A stretch of 64,000 nucleotides of DNA, taken from the NCBI RefSeq assembly GCF_017873715.1, contig NZ_JAGGKM010000002.1, positions 248,001 through 312,000 of the forward strand, read 5' to 3'. Numbering within the stretch: position 1 is the stretch's first letter; each line of letters opens with the position of its first letter. Positions 45,914 through 57,056 of the stretch are shown piece after piece. The stretch comes from Cytobacillus luteolus. GTDB taxonomy: Bacteria; Bacillota; Bacilli; Bacillales; Bacillaceae_L. The notes under the pieces were generated by a model. The model ran no database searches. It was not told the DNA's origin and saw nothing but the letters and a program-made list of their open reading frames with translations. A program made the position numbers and the translations under genes.

Positions 45914-46192
45914 TTAAAGCCACTCAAATTCTGTAATCGTTCGTTCGATTTCTGGGAAAGAATCAATCAGGCCTATGGCATGGTTCAATTCTATTTCAGT
46001 TGTTTTTCGACTTGACGAAACAACTGCCATGGCAAGCTTTGTTCGTTGCCAGGTATCCTGAAAATCAACTTCCGACACTGTAATATTATATTTCTGTCTA
46101 AGCCGAGTAATAATCCTCTGCAAAACAGCTCGTTTTTCCTTTAAGGAATGAGCATCGTAGATTATGCATTCACACTCTACATACCCTATCAT
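45914..46192 (-). CDS. ylxP: YlxP, DUF503 family protein
   Basis: YlxP is a 92-residue DUF503 protein found between infB and rbfA in Bacillus. It has the motif [24 protein letters not shown] and [21 protein letters not shown]. Its role is uncertain; a link to ribosome assembly is inferred from context. The ATG lies 3 nt after the infB stop, so translation is probably coupled. Confidence 0.95.
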   Translation of the reverse strand: MIGYVECECIIYDAHSLKEKRAVLQRIITRLRQKYNITVSEVDFQDTWQRTKLAMAVVSSSRKTTEIELNHAIGLIDSFPEIERTITEFEWL

Positions 46193-46195
46193 CCA

Positions 46196-48394
46196 TTACG
46201 CACGCTCAATTTCTTCCATAACAAACGCCTCAATGATATCGCCCTCTTTGATATCATTGAATTTCGTAATTGTAATTCCACATTCATAGTTACGTGCAAC
46301 TTCCTTCACGTCATCTTTAAAGCGTTTTAATGTATCAATTTCACCTTCAAAAATAACGACTCCATCACGAATGATGCGCACACCACTATCACGAGTGATT
46401 TTACCTTCAGTTACGTAACAACCAGCAATGGTTCCAACTTTTGAAACCTTAAAAGTATTACGAACTTCTGCTTGACCAATCACTTTTTCTTGGAATTCTG
46501 GGTCTAACATACCTTTCATTGCAGCTTCTATTTCTTCAATTGCTTTATAAATAATACGGTGTAAACGAATATCAACGTTTTCAACATCTGCAGTTCTCTT
46601 TGCACCAGCATCAGGACGAACGTTAAATCCAATTACAATCGCATTAGAAGCAGATGCTAGTATAATATCTGATTCAGTAATTGCCCCTACACCTGTATGA
46701 ATGATTTTAACCTTTACGCCTTCAACATCAATCTTTTGTAAAGATGCTGCTAATGCCTCTGTAGACCCTTGAACGTCAGCTTTAACAATTAGGTTAATTT
46801 CTTTCATTTCACCTTGTTTGATTTGCTCAAATAAATCCTCAAGGCTTACACGGTTTCCTGAACCACGTTGTTCAACAAGCTGTTTTTGAAGTCTAGCTTC
46901 CCCTACAGAACGAGCTGTTTTCTCATCATCAAATACAAGGAACTGGTCTCCTGCTTGTGGTACATCATTTAATCCTGTTATTTCAACAGGTGTAGACGGA
47001 CCCGCTTCTTTAACTCTGCGTCCAAGGTCATTTACCATTGCACGTACGCGTCCAAATGTGTTACCAACAACAATAGGATCACCTACGCGTAATGTTCCGT
47101 TTTGAACTAGAAGTGTAGCAACTGACCCTCTACCTTTATCAAGCTGAGCTTCAATAACTGTACCTGTAGCATTAGCATTTGGATTAGCTACTAACTCTTC
47201 AACCTCAGTTACTAAAAGAATCATCTCAATAAGTGAGTCAATACCTTCTCCTGTTAATGCTGATAGTGGTACAAAAATCGTCTCTCCACCCCAAGCCTCT
47301 GGAACTAAGCCGTGGTCTGTTAATTCTTGCATTACACGGTCAGGATTTGCAGATGGTTTATCCATTTTATTAACAGCAACGATAATTGGTACCTCTGCAG
47401 CTTTCGCGTGATTAATTGCCTCAACTGTTTGTGGCATTACACCATCATCTGCAGCTACAACTAGGATTGTAATATCGGTTACTTGAGCACCCCTAGCACG
47501 CATTGTTGTGAAGGCTGCGTGCCCTGGTGTATCAAGAAACGTAATTTTCTTTCCACTTTGCACAATTTGGTATGCACCAATATGCTGAGTAATTCCTCCA
47601 GCTTCACCTTCTGTTACTTTTGTGTTACGGATCGAGTCTAGTAACGTTGTTTTACCATGGTCAACGTGACCCATTATAGTAACAACAGCCGGACGCTCTA
47701 CAAGGTCTTCAGGTTTTTCTTCATTAATATATCCTTCAAACTCTGTTTTTTCATACACAATTTCTTCTTCTACTTGAACGCCATATTCACCTGCGATTAA
47801 CTCAATTGTATCTTTATCTAAGTCTTGGTTAATCGTAGCCATAACACCAAGCATAAGGAGCTTCTTAATGATTTCAGAAGGTTCTTTCCCTAATTCTTTT
47901 GCCAACTCGCCTACTGTTAGAGAGCCAACGAATGTAATTTTTTCTGGTAATTTCTTCTCAGGCTTCTTTGGAGCAACCTGTTGATTTTGGTGTTGATTAT
48001 ACTTGTTTTTATTGTTGTTATTGTTCTTATTTTTATTCTTGTTAAATACTTTTTTCTCTACCTGTTGGCTTTGTTGAGCACCCTTTTTACTATCTGTTTG
48101 CTTTGGTGCTGCCTTTTTGATTGGCTCCACTTTTTTTACAGGCGCAACATCATCTTCATCATCAAATGATTTTGCTACAGGCTTTTGTTTTGTATTTCCC
48201 TTAGCCTTGTCTTCATCAATTTTCCCGGCTTCCGGTTTCTTATTATAAGTTTCATCTAACTTTATCACTACATCATCTTCTATTGTCGCCATATGATTAT
48301 TAACCTCGATGTCCATTTCTTTTAACTTAGAAATTATTTCTTTGCTTGAGATGTTTTGTTTTTTTGCATATTCATAAACTCTCATTTTACTCAT
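46196..48394 (-). CDS. infB: Translation initiation factor IF-2
   Basis: IF-2 is the GTPase that brings initiator tRNA to the 30S subunit and promotes subunit joining. The 732 residues begin with the IF2_N domain, then a low-complexity linker rich in Asn, Lys and Gln (about 116-139), a second IF2_N, the G domain with GHVDHGKT (242-249), DTPGHAAF and NKMD, and domains II to IV. It is in the nusA operon after rplGA. The size matches Bacillus IF-2 (about 716 in B. subtilis). Confidence 0.98.
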   Translation of the reverse strand: MSKMRVYEYAKKQNISSKEIISKLKEMDIEVNNHMATIEDDVVIKLDETYNKKPEAGKIDEDKAKGNTKQKPVAKSFDDEDDVAPVKKVEPIKKAAPKQTDSKKGAQQSQQVEKKVFNKNKNKNNNNNKNKYNQHQNQQVAPKKPEKKLPEKITFVGSLTVGELAKELGKEPSEIIKKLLMLGVMATINQDLDKDTIELIAGEYGVQVEEEIVYEKTEFEGYINEEKPEDLVERPAVVTIMGHVDHGKTTLLDSIRNTKVTEGEAGGITQHIGAYQIVQSGKKITFLDTPGHAAFTTMRARGAQVTDITILVVAADDGVMPQTVEAINHAKAAEVPIIVAVNKMDKPSANPDRVMQELTDHGLVPEAWGGETIFVPLSALTGEGIDSLIEMILLVTEVEELVANPNANATGTVIEAQLDKGRGSVATLLVQNGTLRVGDPIVVGNTFGRVRAMVNDLGRRVKEAGPSTPVEITGLNDVPQAGDQFLVFDDEKTARSVGEARLQKQLVEQRGSGNRVSLEDLFEQIKQGEMKEINLIVKADVQGSTEALAASLQKIDVEGVKVKIIHTGVGAITESDIILASASNAIVIGFNVRPDAGAKRTADVENVDIRLHRIIYKAIEEIEAAMKGMLDPEFQEKVIGQAEVRNTFKVSKVGTIAGCYVTEGKITRDSGVRIIRDGVVIFEGEIDTLKRFKDDVKEVARNYECGITITKFNDIKEGDIIEAFVMEEIERA

Positions 48395-48413
48395 ATGTTC
48401 ACCCCCAAATAAA

Positions 48414-48716
48414 TTAATCGAGCAAAGACATCAATTTATTGGCAAACCCACTGTCGGTAACAGCAACAACTACTCTAGCATCTTTTCCGATCGCTTGACC
48501 TAGCATGTAACGGTCATTTACAGAGCGAAGTGGTATTTGATAGTAGGTACATTTGTCACTAATTTTTTTTGTAGTATTTGCTGATGCATCCTCCGATAAT
48601 AAAACTAGCTTTGCACGTGAATTACGAATTTCTTTAATAACTAGTTCTTCACCTGAAACGATTCTTCTTGCTCGACTGGAAAGACCTAACAATGACATCC
48701 ATTCTTTATTACTCAT
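48414..48716 (-). CDS. rplGA: L7Ae-family ribosomal protein (YlxQ)
   Basis: YlxQ is a 100-residue L7Ae-like RNA-binding protein whose fold recognises kink-turns. It shows [36 protein letters not shown] and ends [17 protein letters not shown]. The open frame reaches 48740, but ATG at 48716 gives the family start [12 protein letters not shown] and overlaps the end of rnpM by 8 nt. It is coupled to rnpM and followed by infB after 19 nt. Confidence 0.94.
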   Translation of the reverse strand: MSNKEWMSLLGLSSRARRIVSGEELVIKEIRNSRAKLVLLSEDASANTTKKISDKCTYYQIPLRSVNDRYMLGQAIGKDARVVVAVTDSGFANKLMSLLD

Positions 48717-48995
48717 TTCCTGCAATATTCTCCTTATCAACCAATTGAATTAATTCATCGTATAACTCATCAGGAATTGAGACTTTTAATTGGTTTGCAA
48801 GAATGTTTTTCTTTTTAGCTAGTGAAATAAGGTCTTTATCTAAGCTGATGTAAGCTCCCCTTCCGGCCTTCTTGCCTGTTGGGTCAATAGAGACCTCTCC
48901 CTCTTTGGAACGTACAATTCTTACTAACTCTTTTTTGTTTTCATTTCACCACTAGCCACACATTTTCGTAACGGAACTTTTTTACGAGTTACCAT
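48709..48995 (-). pseudogene. rnpM: RNase P modulator RnpM (YlxR), reading frame broken; candidate -1 frameshift gene
   Basis: RnpM (YlxR) binds RNA and modulates RNase P in B. subtilis. The gene starts at ATG 48995 after GGTGAT and encodes the family N-terminus MVTRKKVPLRKCVASGEMKT. In the zero frame it stops at TAG 48924-48926 after 23 codons. The rest of the protein (ELVRIVRSKEGEVSIDPTGK, then GRGAYISLDKD and a stop at 48709) lies in the -1 frame, so 95 residues would result, close to the usual 91. The break falls at AAAAAAG (48930-48936), phased A_AAA_AAG, a classic slippery site. Alternatives are a one-base loss or a sequencing error in the A-run. It ends overlapping rplGA. Confidence 0.85.
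48930..48936 (-). other. Slippery heptamer A_AAA_AAG in rnpM
   Basis: The heptamer is in the zero-frame phase required for -1 slippage, two codons before the stop. GGTGA, a Shine-Dalgarno-like element, lies at 48946-48950, 9 nt upstream, similar to the dnaX arrangement. No strong downstream hairpin was seen. Confidence 0.6.
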
Positions 48996-49008
48996 TTTAT
49001 ATCACCTC

Positions 49009-50139
49009 TCACTCGATTTCTTTTAAATGTAAATCGAATGTATCATCAGTGTCATCGTTTTCCTCTTCAAAGAGAGAAATACCCTCTCTTGGAAAAATAC
49101 CGGATTCTTCTGCTTCTGATTGGCTCTTAATATCTATCTTCCAGCCCGTAAGCTTTGCAGCTAAACGTGCATTTTGACCACGTTTTCCAATAGCTAACGA
49201 AAGTTGATAATCTGGAACAACAACTGTTGTTGCTTTCTCAGCTTCATTAACCATTACATCTAGAACTTTAGACGGACTTAATGCATTCGCCACAAAAACA
49301 ACTGGATCGTCTGACCATCTTACTATATCAACCTTCTCACCTTTAAGTTCATTAACTATGGCCTGGACACGTTGACCTTTTGGTCCTACACATGAACCTA
49401 CTGGATCAACCTCTTCATTGTCAGAATGGACGGAAATTTTCGATCTGTCTCCCGCTTCTCTTGCAACTGATCTAATCTCTACAGTACCGTCATAGATTTC
49501 AGGAACTTCTATTTCAAATAATCTTTTCAAAAGACCAGGGTGAGTTCTAGAAACGAAGATTTGAGGTCCTTTTGTTGTTTTTTCAACTTTTGTTATATAA
49601 ACCTTAATGCGGTCATGAGGCTTATATTTCTCATTTGGCATTTGTTCATTTGCAGGTAAAAGGGCTTCAATTTTACCTAAGCTTACATAAATGAATTTTG
49701 AATCAAGACGCTGAACAATACCAGTCATAATATCATCTTCGCGATCCATAAACTCCGAATAAATTACGCCTCGCTCTGCTTCTCTAACACGCTGTGTAAC
49801 TACTTGCTTTGCTGTTTGAGCGGCAATACGCCCGAAGTCCTTTGGCGTAACTTCAATTTCAAGTACATCGTTGACTTGATAATTCGGGTTAATCAATCTG
49901 GCTTCATCAATAGAAATTTCAAGACGTGAATCATACACTTCATCAACAACATCTTTTCTTGCAAATACTCTCATGGAGCCATTTTCAAGATTTAAATCTA
50001 CTCTCACGTTTTGTGCCTGATTAAAATTACGCTTATAAGCAGATATCAAAGCAGCTTCAATTGCCTCGATTAATACATCACTACTTATGCCCTTTTCTTT
50101 CTCGAGTAATGTTAAGGCATCTAAAAGTTCACTACTCAT
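49009..50139 (-). CDS. nusA: Transcription termination/antitermination protein NusA
   Basis: NusA binds RNA polymerase and promotes pausing and termination. The 376-residue protein has the N-terminal domain (MSSELLDALTLLEKEKG), an S1 domain (GIVQRLDSKFIYVSLGKIEALLP near 140) and two KH domains (VGPKGQRVQAIVNELKGEKVDIV and AIGKRGQNARLAAKLTGWKID). It ends with an acidic tail and lacks the extra C-terminal repeats of E. coli, as in other Bacillus. It lies between rimP and rnpM. Confidence 0.98.
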   Translation of the reverse strand: MSSELLDALTLLEKEKGISSDVLIEAIEAALISAYKRNFNQAQNVRVDLNLENGSMRVFARKDVVDEVYDSRLEISIDEARLINPNYQVNDVLEIEVTPKDFGRIAAQTAKQVVTQRVREAERGVIYSEFMDREDDIMTGIVQRLDSKFIYVSLGKIEALLPANEQMPNEKYKPHDRIKVYITKVEKTTKGPQIFVSRTHPGLLKRLFEIEVPEIYDGTVEIRSVAREAGDRSKISVHSDNEEVDPVGSCVGPKGQRVQAIVNELKGEKVDIVRWSDDPVVFVANALSPSKVLDVMVNEAEKATTVVVPDYQLSLAIGKRGQNARLAAKLTGWKIDIKSQSEAEESGIFPREGISLFEEENDDTDDTFDLHLKEIE

Positions 50140-50182
50140 TCGTATTACATCCCCCTTTATTACTACTTTAATGGCTAAATAA

Positions 50183-50656
50183 TTAGTTGAAAGTTACAGC
50201 TAGTCTTGCACTTGCAATCTTTTCGTATGGTATTTCAATGGCTTTCTTTCTCGTTTTAATCGTAACTGTAATTGTTACAGTATTTCCATCAAAGGAAGTT
50301 AATTCACCTTCAAAAACCTTTTCACCATCTAATGGCTCATACGTTTTGATATAGACTTGTTTACCTAATGAATTATGGAAATCCTTTTCTTTTTTCAATG
50401 GACGTTCTGCTCCGGGCGAGGACACTTCAAGGAAGTAGTTGTATGGAATAGGATCAATTTCATCAAGCTTTTCACTTAATCGTTCACTCACTACTCCACA
50501 TTCCTCAATATCAATTCCCTTGGGAGAATCGATAAAAACACGTAGAAACCAATTCTTACCCTCTTTGACATACTCAACATCAACTAGTTCAAGACCTAAT
50601 TCTTCTAAAATAGGTATCACTAAATCTTCTACGGTTTGTGTTACCTTTTGACTCAT
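50183..50656 (-). CDS. rimP: Ribosome maturation factor RimP
   Basis: RimP is needed for 30S maturation. The 157-residue product has the family pattern [65 protein letters not shown] and the C-terminal SH3-like part. The open frame reaches 50680, but ATG at 50656 follows GGAGG by 6 nt. It is the first gene of the rimP-nusA operon, with a hairpin about 58 nt upstream of the ATG that may control the operon. Confidence 0.97.
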   Translation of the reverse strand: MSQKVTQTVEDLVIPILEELGLELVDVEYVKEGKNWFLRVFIDSPKGIDIEECGVVSERLSEKLDEIDPIPYNYFLEVSSPGAERPLKKEKDFHNSLGKQVYIKTYEPLDGEKVFEGELTSFDGNTVTITVTIKTRKKAIEIPYEKIASARLAVTFN

Positions 50657-50713
50657 GTTATTCCTCCTTAGTTTTAACAAGGAACTTTCCTAAAATTATT
50701 TTGGTGTGAAAAG

Positions 50714-50734
50714 ACCCTGCTATGATAGCAGGGA
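50714..50734 (-). promoter_or_regulatory. Terminator-like leader hairpin of the rimP-nusA operon
   Basis: CCCTGCTA (50715-50722) and TAGCAGGG (50726-50733) are perfect 8-bp arms with a 3-nt loop; the minus strand continues TCTTTTCAC, a weak U-tract. It lies about 58 nt upstream of rimP. In B. subtilis NusA is reported to repress its own operon by NusA-dependent termination in the leader. Confidence 0.6.
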
Positions 50735-50807
50735 ACAAGTGTAACACTATATAGCTAAAATGCGACTGATGATGACTCGAAATTATGTAATAGCACTAAA
50801 AACACCC

Positions 50808-50846
50808 TCACATCAACAAGAAAGAGTGGGTTTCCCCACTCCTTTT
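50808..50846 (-). terminator. Probable terminator after polC
   Basis: CCCACTCTTT (50821-50830 on the minus strand) pairs with the GTGGG arm at 50834-50845 over about 10 bp, with a GAAA-type loop. The tail CTTGTTGATG is U-poor. Confidence 0.6.
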
Positions 50847-50923
50847 ACCTAAACTATTAATAGTATTTCCATAAAAACTATAACATAACCGTTATTCTAT
50901 TGCAAATTAAACAATATTTTGTA

Positions 50924-53900
50924 CTAGAAAAGCGACAATTGATTTTGCTCTGGAAGAGATTGCAAGCAACCTTGACTGTCTAAGTATTCTAAGATTGTCT
51001 TTGAAACCTTTCCGCGCTTTTGGAGATCCTCTTTTGACAAGAACTCTCCTTCTGCCCTCGCTTTAACAATGTTAATTGCAGCATTCGTCCCTAAGCCAGC
51101 TATCGAATTAAATGGTGGAATTAATGATTTACCATCAATTATAAACTCTGATGCACTTGAACGGTACAAATCCACCTTCTGGAAGGAATATCCTCTTTCA
51201 CACATCTCTAAAGCTAATTCTAATACTGTTAATAAATTTTTCTCTTTCGGAGATGCATCTAGTCCCTTCACATTTATTTCATCAATTCTGGCTTTAATCG
51301 AACTAGAGCCACGATTCATCACATCTATCTCAAAATCATCTGCACGAACTGTAAAATACGCTGCATAGTAAAGTAACGGATGATGCACTTTGAAGTAAGC
51401 AATCCTTACCGCCATTAGAACATAGGCAGCAGCATGGGCCTTAGGGAACATATACTTAATTTTTAAACATGAATCAATGTACCAACTTGGAACATTGTTC
51501 TTTTTCATTTCATCAATAAACTCATCAGAAAGTCCTTTACCTTTACGAACAGATTCCATAATTTTAAAAGCTAACGATGGTTCTAATCCCTTATAGATTA
51601 AATAAACCATGATATCATCACGACATCCAATAACTTCACTTAGAGTACATGTTTGGTTATGAATTAACTCCTGTGCATTGCCAAGCCATACGTCTGTACC
51701 ATGTGATAATCCTGAAATTTGAACTAATTCAGAGAAGGTCGTAGGCTTCGTATCTTCAAGCATTTGCCTAACAAACCTTGTACCAAATTCAGGTATTCCT
51801 AGTGTTCCGGTCTTACACATAATTTGTTCTTCCGTAACACCTAATGATTCCGTTCCGCTGAAAATCTTCATTACTTCTGGATCATCTGTAGGTATCGTTT
51901 TAGGATCAATCCCGCTTAAATCCTGTAGCATCCTGATAACTGTAGGATCATCGTGTCCTAAAATATCAAGTTTTAATAGGTTATCATGGATGGAATGGAA
52001 GTCAAAGTGAGTTGTTTTCCATTCTGATGTTGAATCATCCGCCGGAAACTGAATCGGTGAGAAATCATATATATCCATATAATCAGGAACAACTATAATC
52101 CCACCTGGATGCTGACCAGACGTTCTTTTAACACCAGTACATCCCGATACAAGTCGGTCAATTTCAGCACCTCTTAAGATTAGGTTGTTGTCATTCGCAT
52201 ATCCCTTCACATATCCATAAGCTGTTTTCTCAGCAACGGTTCCAATTGTTCCCGCTCTAAATACATATTCTTCACCGAATAACACCTTTGTATAATTGTG
52301 TGCACGTGGTTGATATTCACCTGAAAAGTTAAGATCGATATCAGGCACCTTATCTCCTTTAAATCCAAGGAAGGTTTCGAATGGAATATCATGCCCATCT
52401 TTATTATATTTGCCACCACATTTAGGGCAGTCTTTGTCTGGTAAGTCAAAACCAGAGCCGACAGAGCCATCATTAAAGAACTCAGAATCCTTACACGTCG
52501 GGCATACATAATGTGGTGGTAAAGGATTAACTTCGGTAATTTCAGTTAAAGTTGCCACTAGCGATGACCCGACAGAACCACGTGAACCTACAAGATACCC
52601 GTCGTCTAGAGATTTTTTAACTAGTTTATGAGAAATCAGATAAATAACTGCAAACCCATGACCAATAATACTTTTCAGTTCTTTTTCAATTCTTTTCTCT
52701 ACAATCTCTGGTAATTCATCCCCATAGATTGACCTCGCACGGTCATAACTCATTTGCCTAATTTCATCATCGGCACCTTCAATTTTAGGAGTGTAAAGGT
52801 CATCTTTAATTGGTTTAATTTCATCAATTCCATCAGCAATTTTTTGCGTGTTTGTTACAACAATTTCATGTGCCTTTTCACGATCCAAAAACGAGAAGCA
52901 CTCCATCATCTCATCTGTTGTTCTAAAATGAACATGTGGTAAAGAGTGACGGTTTAAAGGGTTGGCACCACCTTGTGAACCGATTAATATCTTACGATAG
53001 GTGTGATCCACTGGATTCAAATAATGGACATTCCCTGTCGCTACAACCGGCTTGTCCAGTTTTTCACCTAATTTAACAATGTTAGCAATAATTTCTTTCA
53101 GTGACTTAGTATTGTGCACTAGCTCTAACTCAATTAGATGTTTGTAATTATCAGGTGGCTGAACTTCGATATAGTCATAAAAAGATGCAATCTCTTCCAC
53201 CTCTTCAGGAGATTTCTGCATCATTCCTTCGAATATTTCTCCCTTGTCACAAGCGGAACCAACTATAATGCCCTCACGATACCTCTGTAGTACAGACCTT
53301 GGAATTCTAGCAACTCTATAAAAATAGTCAATATGTGAAATAGATACTAGCTTGAAAAGATTTTTCAACCCTGTATCATTTTTTGCCAGCAATGTGACAT
53401 GAAAAGGTCTGGACCTTTGGTATGCCTTACCTTTCCCCATGTTGTCATTTAACTGATCATGATACTCAATCCCTTGCTCTAAGGCATCCTTTAACATTTT
53501 AACTAATAAATATCCCGTTGCCTCTGCATCATAAATCGCCCGGTGATGTTGAGTGAGTTCAATATCAAATTTCTTACACAATGTGTTTAATCGGTGGTTC
53601 TTTAGATCAGGTAATAGAAATCGTGCAAGTTCTAGCGTATCAATAACTGGATTCATTACCTTCTCGAAACCAATCTTTTTATAACCTACATTTAGGAATC
53701 CCATATCGAAGCTTGCATTATGAGCAACAAAAATATCGTCGCCACACCAAGCATGGAATTTTTTTAAGACTTCAGATACATCAGGGGCATCCCTTACCAT
53801 ATCATCAGTGATACCAGTTAAGTTTATTGTAGTTGCAGAAAGTGGATGGTGTGGATTTGCGAATGCTTCAAAGCGGTCAATTATTTCTCCGCCTTTAATT

Positions 53901-55237
53901 TTTACGGCAGCAAGTTCAATAATCTTATCATAAACAGCTGACAATCCTGTTGTTTCTACGTCAAAAACAATAAACGTATCTTCCTGTAATAATCGATGCT
54001 GTGGATTATAAGCAATCGGTACACCATCATCAACGACATTTGCTTCTAATCCATAAAGAATTTTAACCCCATGTTTTTTCCCTGCTGAATAGGCTTCAGG
54101 GAAAGATTGAACGACACCGTGGTCTGTTACAGCAAGTGCTTTATGGCCCCATTTACTCGCTTGTTCAATATATTTGCTCACTGAGGTGACTGCATCCATT
54201 TGACTCATTGGAGTGTGCAGATGTAACTCGACTCTTTTTTCATCTGGTTTAGCTGAATCTTCACGACCTTTTGGTTTAATTTCATTAATGTCATTTGCTA
54301 TCATTACAAGGTCCCGAACAAAGGTATCATTTTGAATACTACCTCTAACCTTAACCCACATACCTTTTTTTACAGATTGTAGTAAAGTCACGTCTTCTTT
54401 ATCTCGTGAAAACATTTTAACAAGTATAGAACTTGTATAGTCAGTAACTTTAAACGTTAGTAAAGAACGGCCACTTCGTAATTCTCTTGTTTCTGCATCA
54501 AAGATATACCCTTGTACTGCTATACGACGTTCTTCATCATGAATAGATTCTATGTTTCTCAATTCTTCGTCATCTTTAATCGTATAACCAATTGTTAGAG
54601 GTCCTGAATGCTCTGCTGGATTGTCTTTATCTTTTTCCTTTTTATTCATCTCAGTGACAGCAAGTAGTGCTTTTGCCTGATCTTCTTGTTGCTTTTGTAT
54701 CAGAAACTTCTCATATTCTTGCTGATCAGCCTTTACCTCTGTCTCAAGTTGAAAGCTTGGAAAACCTAAATCTTGATAAGAATCAGCAATTAATTTTGTA
54801 TATTTACGCTTAATAGCTATAGCTTCAGTCTCATTTTTAGTTTTTACAATAAGCTTTAACCCTTGTAGGACTGGGACTTGTTCATTTAATAATGCTAAAA
54901 GTGGAGGGGCAATTCCATCCATCTCTTGTAGACAGATTGTCCAATATGATTGAACCAGTTCCTCTGTAAATTGTTGATTTCTTACCCTTATTGAAAATGA
55001 AATTTTAGCAATATGAGCAAAGGACTTTTGTAGTCTCATGTAAAATAATTGATAAACATCAATTGGTATGATGTTTTCTACAACAAAATGAAAGTGCCAT
55101 GATTTTTTCTCTTTTTGAATTACTAACTTTGCAATTTCTGCTTTATTAAAATACTTAACAGGTTCATCATCTGTTAACCCAATTTGCTGTAGTAGGAGCT
55201 TAAATTTATCTATCTGCTCTGACTCAATCCGATCCAA
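50924..55237 (-). CDS. polC: DNA polymerase III PolC-type alpha subunit
   Basis: PolC is the main replicative polymerase of low-GC Firmicutes. The 1437 residues equal the B. subtilis length. In order there is an N-terminal domain with an OB fold (about 240-320), a PHP domain ([14 protein letters not shown] near 337), and an inserted DEDDh proofreading exonuclease ([11 protein letters not shown] near 425). A zinc-binding module (CPTCKDS ... CPKCGGKYN near 911-945) and the PolC polymerase core ([23 protein letters not shown]) follow. It starts with TTG at 55237, 6 nt after GAGGTGAT. It lies alone between proS and the rimP operon. Confidence 0.98.
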   Translation of the reverse strand: MDRIESEQIDKFKLLLQQIGLTDDEPVKYFNKAEIAKLVIQKEKKSWHFHFVVENIIPIDVYQLFYMRLQKSFAHIAKISFSIRVRNQQFTEELVQSYWTICLQEMDGIAPPLLALLNEQVPVLQGLKLIVKTKNETEAIAIKRKYTKLIADSYQDLGFPSFQLETEVKADQQEYEKFLIQKQQEDQAKALLAVTEMNKKEKDKDNPAEHSGPLTIGYTIKDDEELRNIESIHDEERRIAVQGYIFDAETRELRSGRSLLTFKVTDYTSSILVKMFSRDKEDVTLLQSVKKGMWVKVRGSIQNDTFVRDLVMIANDINEIKPKGREDSAKPDEKRVELHLHTPMSQMDAVTSVSKYIEQASKWGHKALAVTDHGVVQSFPEAYSAGKKHGVKILYGLEANVVDDGVPIAYNPQHRLLQEDTFIVFDVETTGLSAVYDKIIELAAVKIKGGEIIDRFEAFANPHHPLSATTINLTGITDDMVRDAPDVSEVLKKFHAWCGDDIFVAHNASFDMGFLNVGYKKIGFEKVMNPVIDTLELARFLLPDLKNHRLNTLCKKFDIELTQHHRAIYDAEATGYLLVKMLKDALEQGIEYHDQLNDNMGKGKAYQRSRPFHVTLLAKNDTGLKNLFKLVSISHIDYFYRVARIPRSVLQRYREGIIVGSACDKGEIFEGMMQKSPEEVEEIASFYDYIEVQPPDNYKHLIELELVHNTKSLKEIIANIVKLGEKLDKPVVATGNVHYLNPVDHTYRKILIGSQGGANPLNRHSLPHVHFRTTDEMMECFSFLDREKAHEIVVTNTQKIADGIDEIKPIKDDLYTPKIEGADDEIRQMSYDRARSIYGDELPEIVEKRIEKELKSIIGHGFAVIYLISHKLVKKSLDDGYLVGSRGSVGSSLVATLTEITEVNPLPPHYVCPTCKDSEFFNDGSVGSGFDLPDKDCPKCGGKYNKDGHDIPFETFLGFKGDKVPDIDLNFSGEYQPRAHNYTKVLFGEEYVFRAGTIGTVAEKTAYGYVKGYANDNNLILRGAEIDRLVSGCTGVKRTSGQHPGGIIVVPDYMDIYDFSPIQFPADDSTSEWKTTHFDFHSIHDNLLKLDILGHDDPTVIRMLQDLSGIDPKTIPTDDPEVMKIFSGTESLGVTEEQIMCKTGTLGIPEFGTRFVRQMLEDTKPTTFSELVQISGLSHGTDVWLGNAQELIHNQTCTLSEVIGCRDDIMVYLIYKGLEPSLAFKIMESVRKGKGLSDEFIDEMKKNNVPSWYIDSCLKIKYMFPKAHAAAYVLMAVRIAYFKVHHPLLYYAAYFTVRADDFEIDVMNRGSSSIKARIDEINVKGLDASPKEKNLLTVLELALEMCERGYSFQKVDLYRSSASEFIIDGKSLIPPFNSIAGLGTNAAINIVKARAEGEFLSKEDLQKRGKVSKTILEYLDSQGCLQSLPEQNQLSLF

Positions 55238-55266
55238 TTGTCAATCACCTCATCCCACCAAAATTG

Positions 55267-55292
55267 AAGGTACCCCAAAAGAGGTACCTTTT
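55267..55292 (-). terminator. Hairpin between proS and polC
   Basis: AAGGTACC (55267-55274) and GGTACCTT (55283-55290) form a perfect 8-bp stem. On the minus strand the tail is CAATTTTGG, moderate; on the plus strand the tail is TTTTTTT. It may act in both directions, and better on the plus strand. Confidence 0.55.
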
Positions 55293-55305
55293 TTTATCTA
55301 TTTTC

Positions 55306-57009
55306 TTATTTTACTATAAAAGTACGTAAAGTTTCGATGAGATTTTCAGTATGAACTTCCAATGTTTCCCCATTTAAACGAACCTTTACTTCAACGATAC
55401 CTTCTTCTGCACGTTTTCCAACTGTAATTCGAACTGGAATACCAATTAAATCAGAATCGGCAAATTTTACACCTGGACGTTCTGCACGGTCATCATATAA
55501 TACCTCGAAGCCCTTGTCTTGAAGGTTAGAATATAATACCTCCGCAAGTTCGCGTTGTGCATCATTTTTATTATTAATAGGAATTACATGCACTTCATAT
55601 GGAGCAAGAGCAATTGGCCACATTAAACCATTTTCGTCATTAAATTGTTCTGCAACAGCAGCCATTGTTCGGGAAACACCGATACCGTAGCATCCCATAA
55701 TCATGTGCTGGGTTCTTCCATTTTCATCTAGATACGTGGCATCCATCGCTTCACTATAACGTGTGCCTAATTTAAAGACATGTCCAACCTCAATGCCACG
55801 AGCAAACAGAATCGTTCCTTCCCCGTCTGGAGATGGATCTCCCTCTTGGATAAAACGAAGATCTGCATACTGGTTAACTGAAAAATCTCGGTCAGAATTG
55901 ACCCCAACATAATGGTAATTCTCTTCATTTGCACCACAAACACCGTTAACAACTGCTTTAACGGCATGATCTGCGATCACCTGAACTTCTGAATTAATAT
56001 TAATAGGTCCTAAAGAACCAATTGAACAGTTCATGATGGTACGTGTTTCTTCAGGAGAAGCAAGCTCAACAGACGTTGCTTCCAACAGATTCTTAACTTT
56101 AATATCATTTACCTCGTGATCACCACGTACAAGAACTAATACAAAGCTCTCGTCAACCTTAAATAATAGAGATTTAATACAATTTGATTGATTAACATTT
56201 AAGAAAGATGAAACCTCTTCGATTGTTTTCTGGGCTTCTGTTTTCACTTTCTCAAGTTCTTGGTGAGGTTCATCACTCCTCTGATATTCAACAACTACTG
56301 GAGCCATTTCAATGTTAGCTGCAAAGCTGGATGAGTCAGAATAGGCGATTGTGTCCTCACCTACATCTGATAGAACCATAAATTCGTGTGTATCTTTACC
56401 ACCCATTGCTCCTGAGTCAGCAATTACTGCGCGGAAATTTAACCCGCATCTTGTAAAGATATTTGAATACGCGGTAAACATTTTTTGATAAGCTTCGTCT
56501 AAACTCTCCTGACTAGCATGAAAAGAGTAAGCATCTTTCATAATAAACTCTCTTCCACGTAACAAACCAAAACGAGGTCTTTTCTCGTCTCTAAATTTCG
56601 TCTGAATTTGATATAAATTTAAAGGTAGTCTCTTATATGACTTAACCTCATCTCTTACTAAACTTGTAATCACTTCTTCGTGGGTAGGTCCAATAACAAA
56701 GTCACGCTCGTGTCGATCCTTCATACGCATTAATTCAGGACCATATGAATACCAGCGCTTGGATTCCTGCCACAACTCAGCTGGTGTCAAAGCTGGCATT
56801 AGTAATTCAACTGCTCCAGCACGTTCCATCTCCTCACGAACGATTGCCTCAACTTTTTGTAAAACTTTTCTTGCCAGTGGCATGTAGCTGTATATTCCAC
56901 TTGCATTTTGGCGTATAAAACCAGCCCTTAGTAATAATTGATGACTTTTAATTTCTGCATCTGCTGGAACTTCCCTAAGTGTAGGAATAAGCGTCATACT
57001 TTGTTTCAT
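55306..57009 (-). CDS. proS: Prolyl-tRNA synthetase
   Basis: ProS charges tRNA-Pro. The 567 residues are the bacterial type with an editing insertion (INS domain, about 225-405) that removes Ala-tRNA-Pro. It starts [31 protein letters not shown]. Class II motifs are visible: motif 2 region [31 protein letters not shown] (split), then [15 protein letters not shown] and [11 protein letters not shown] for motif 3, and a C-terminal anticodon-binding domain. It follows rasP by 47 nt; no T-box leader fits in that gap. Confidence 0.97.
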   Translation of the reverse strand: MKQSMTLIPTLREVPADAEIKSHQLLLRAGFIRQNASGIYSYMPLARKVLQKVEAIVREEMERAGAVELLMPALTPAELWQESKRWYSYGPELMRMKDRHERDFVIGPTHEEVITSLVRDEVKSYKRLPLNLYQIQTKFRDEKRPRFGLLRGREFIMKDAYSFHASQESLDEAYQKMFTAYSNIFTRCGLNFRAVIADSGAMGGKDTHEFMVLSDVGEDTIAYSDSSSFAANIEMAPVVVEYQRSDEPHQELEKVKTEAQKTIEEVSSFLNVNQSNCIKSLLFKVDESFVLVLVRGDHEVNDIKVKNLLEATSVELASPEETRTIMNCSIGSLGPININSEVQVIADHAVKAVVNGVCGANEENYHYVGVNSDRDFSVNQYADLRFIQEGDPSPDGEGTILFARGIEVGHVFKLGTRYSEAMDATYLDENGRTQHMIMGCYGIGVSRTMAAVAEQFNDENGLMWPIALAPYEVHVIPINNKNDAQRELAEVLYSNLQDKGFEVLYDDRAERPGVKFADSDLIGIPVRITVGKRAEEGIVEVKVRLNGETLEVHTENLIETLRTFIVK

Positions 57010-57056
57010 TAACTAGCACCTCATTTATTTTTCACTCTACAATAATCATCTAAATC

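Noticed and set aside
48709-48995. Transcriptional slippage as the cause of rnpM expression
   Set aside because: The A-run is six bases, usually too short for efficient polymerase slippage; ribosomal slippage or an indel fits better.
52207-52509. Minus-strand open frame of 100 codons inside polC
   Set aside because: It is an out-of-frame shadow of polC, with Cys- and His-containing segments that derive from the PolC zinc region.
57010-57056. T-box leader for proS
   Set aside because: The gap is 47 nt, far too short for a T-box, and no GGTGG-type antiterminator core is present.
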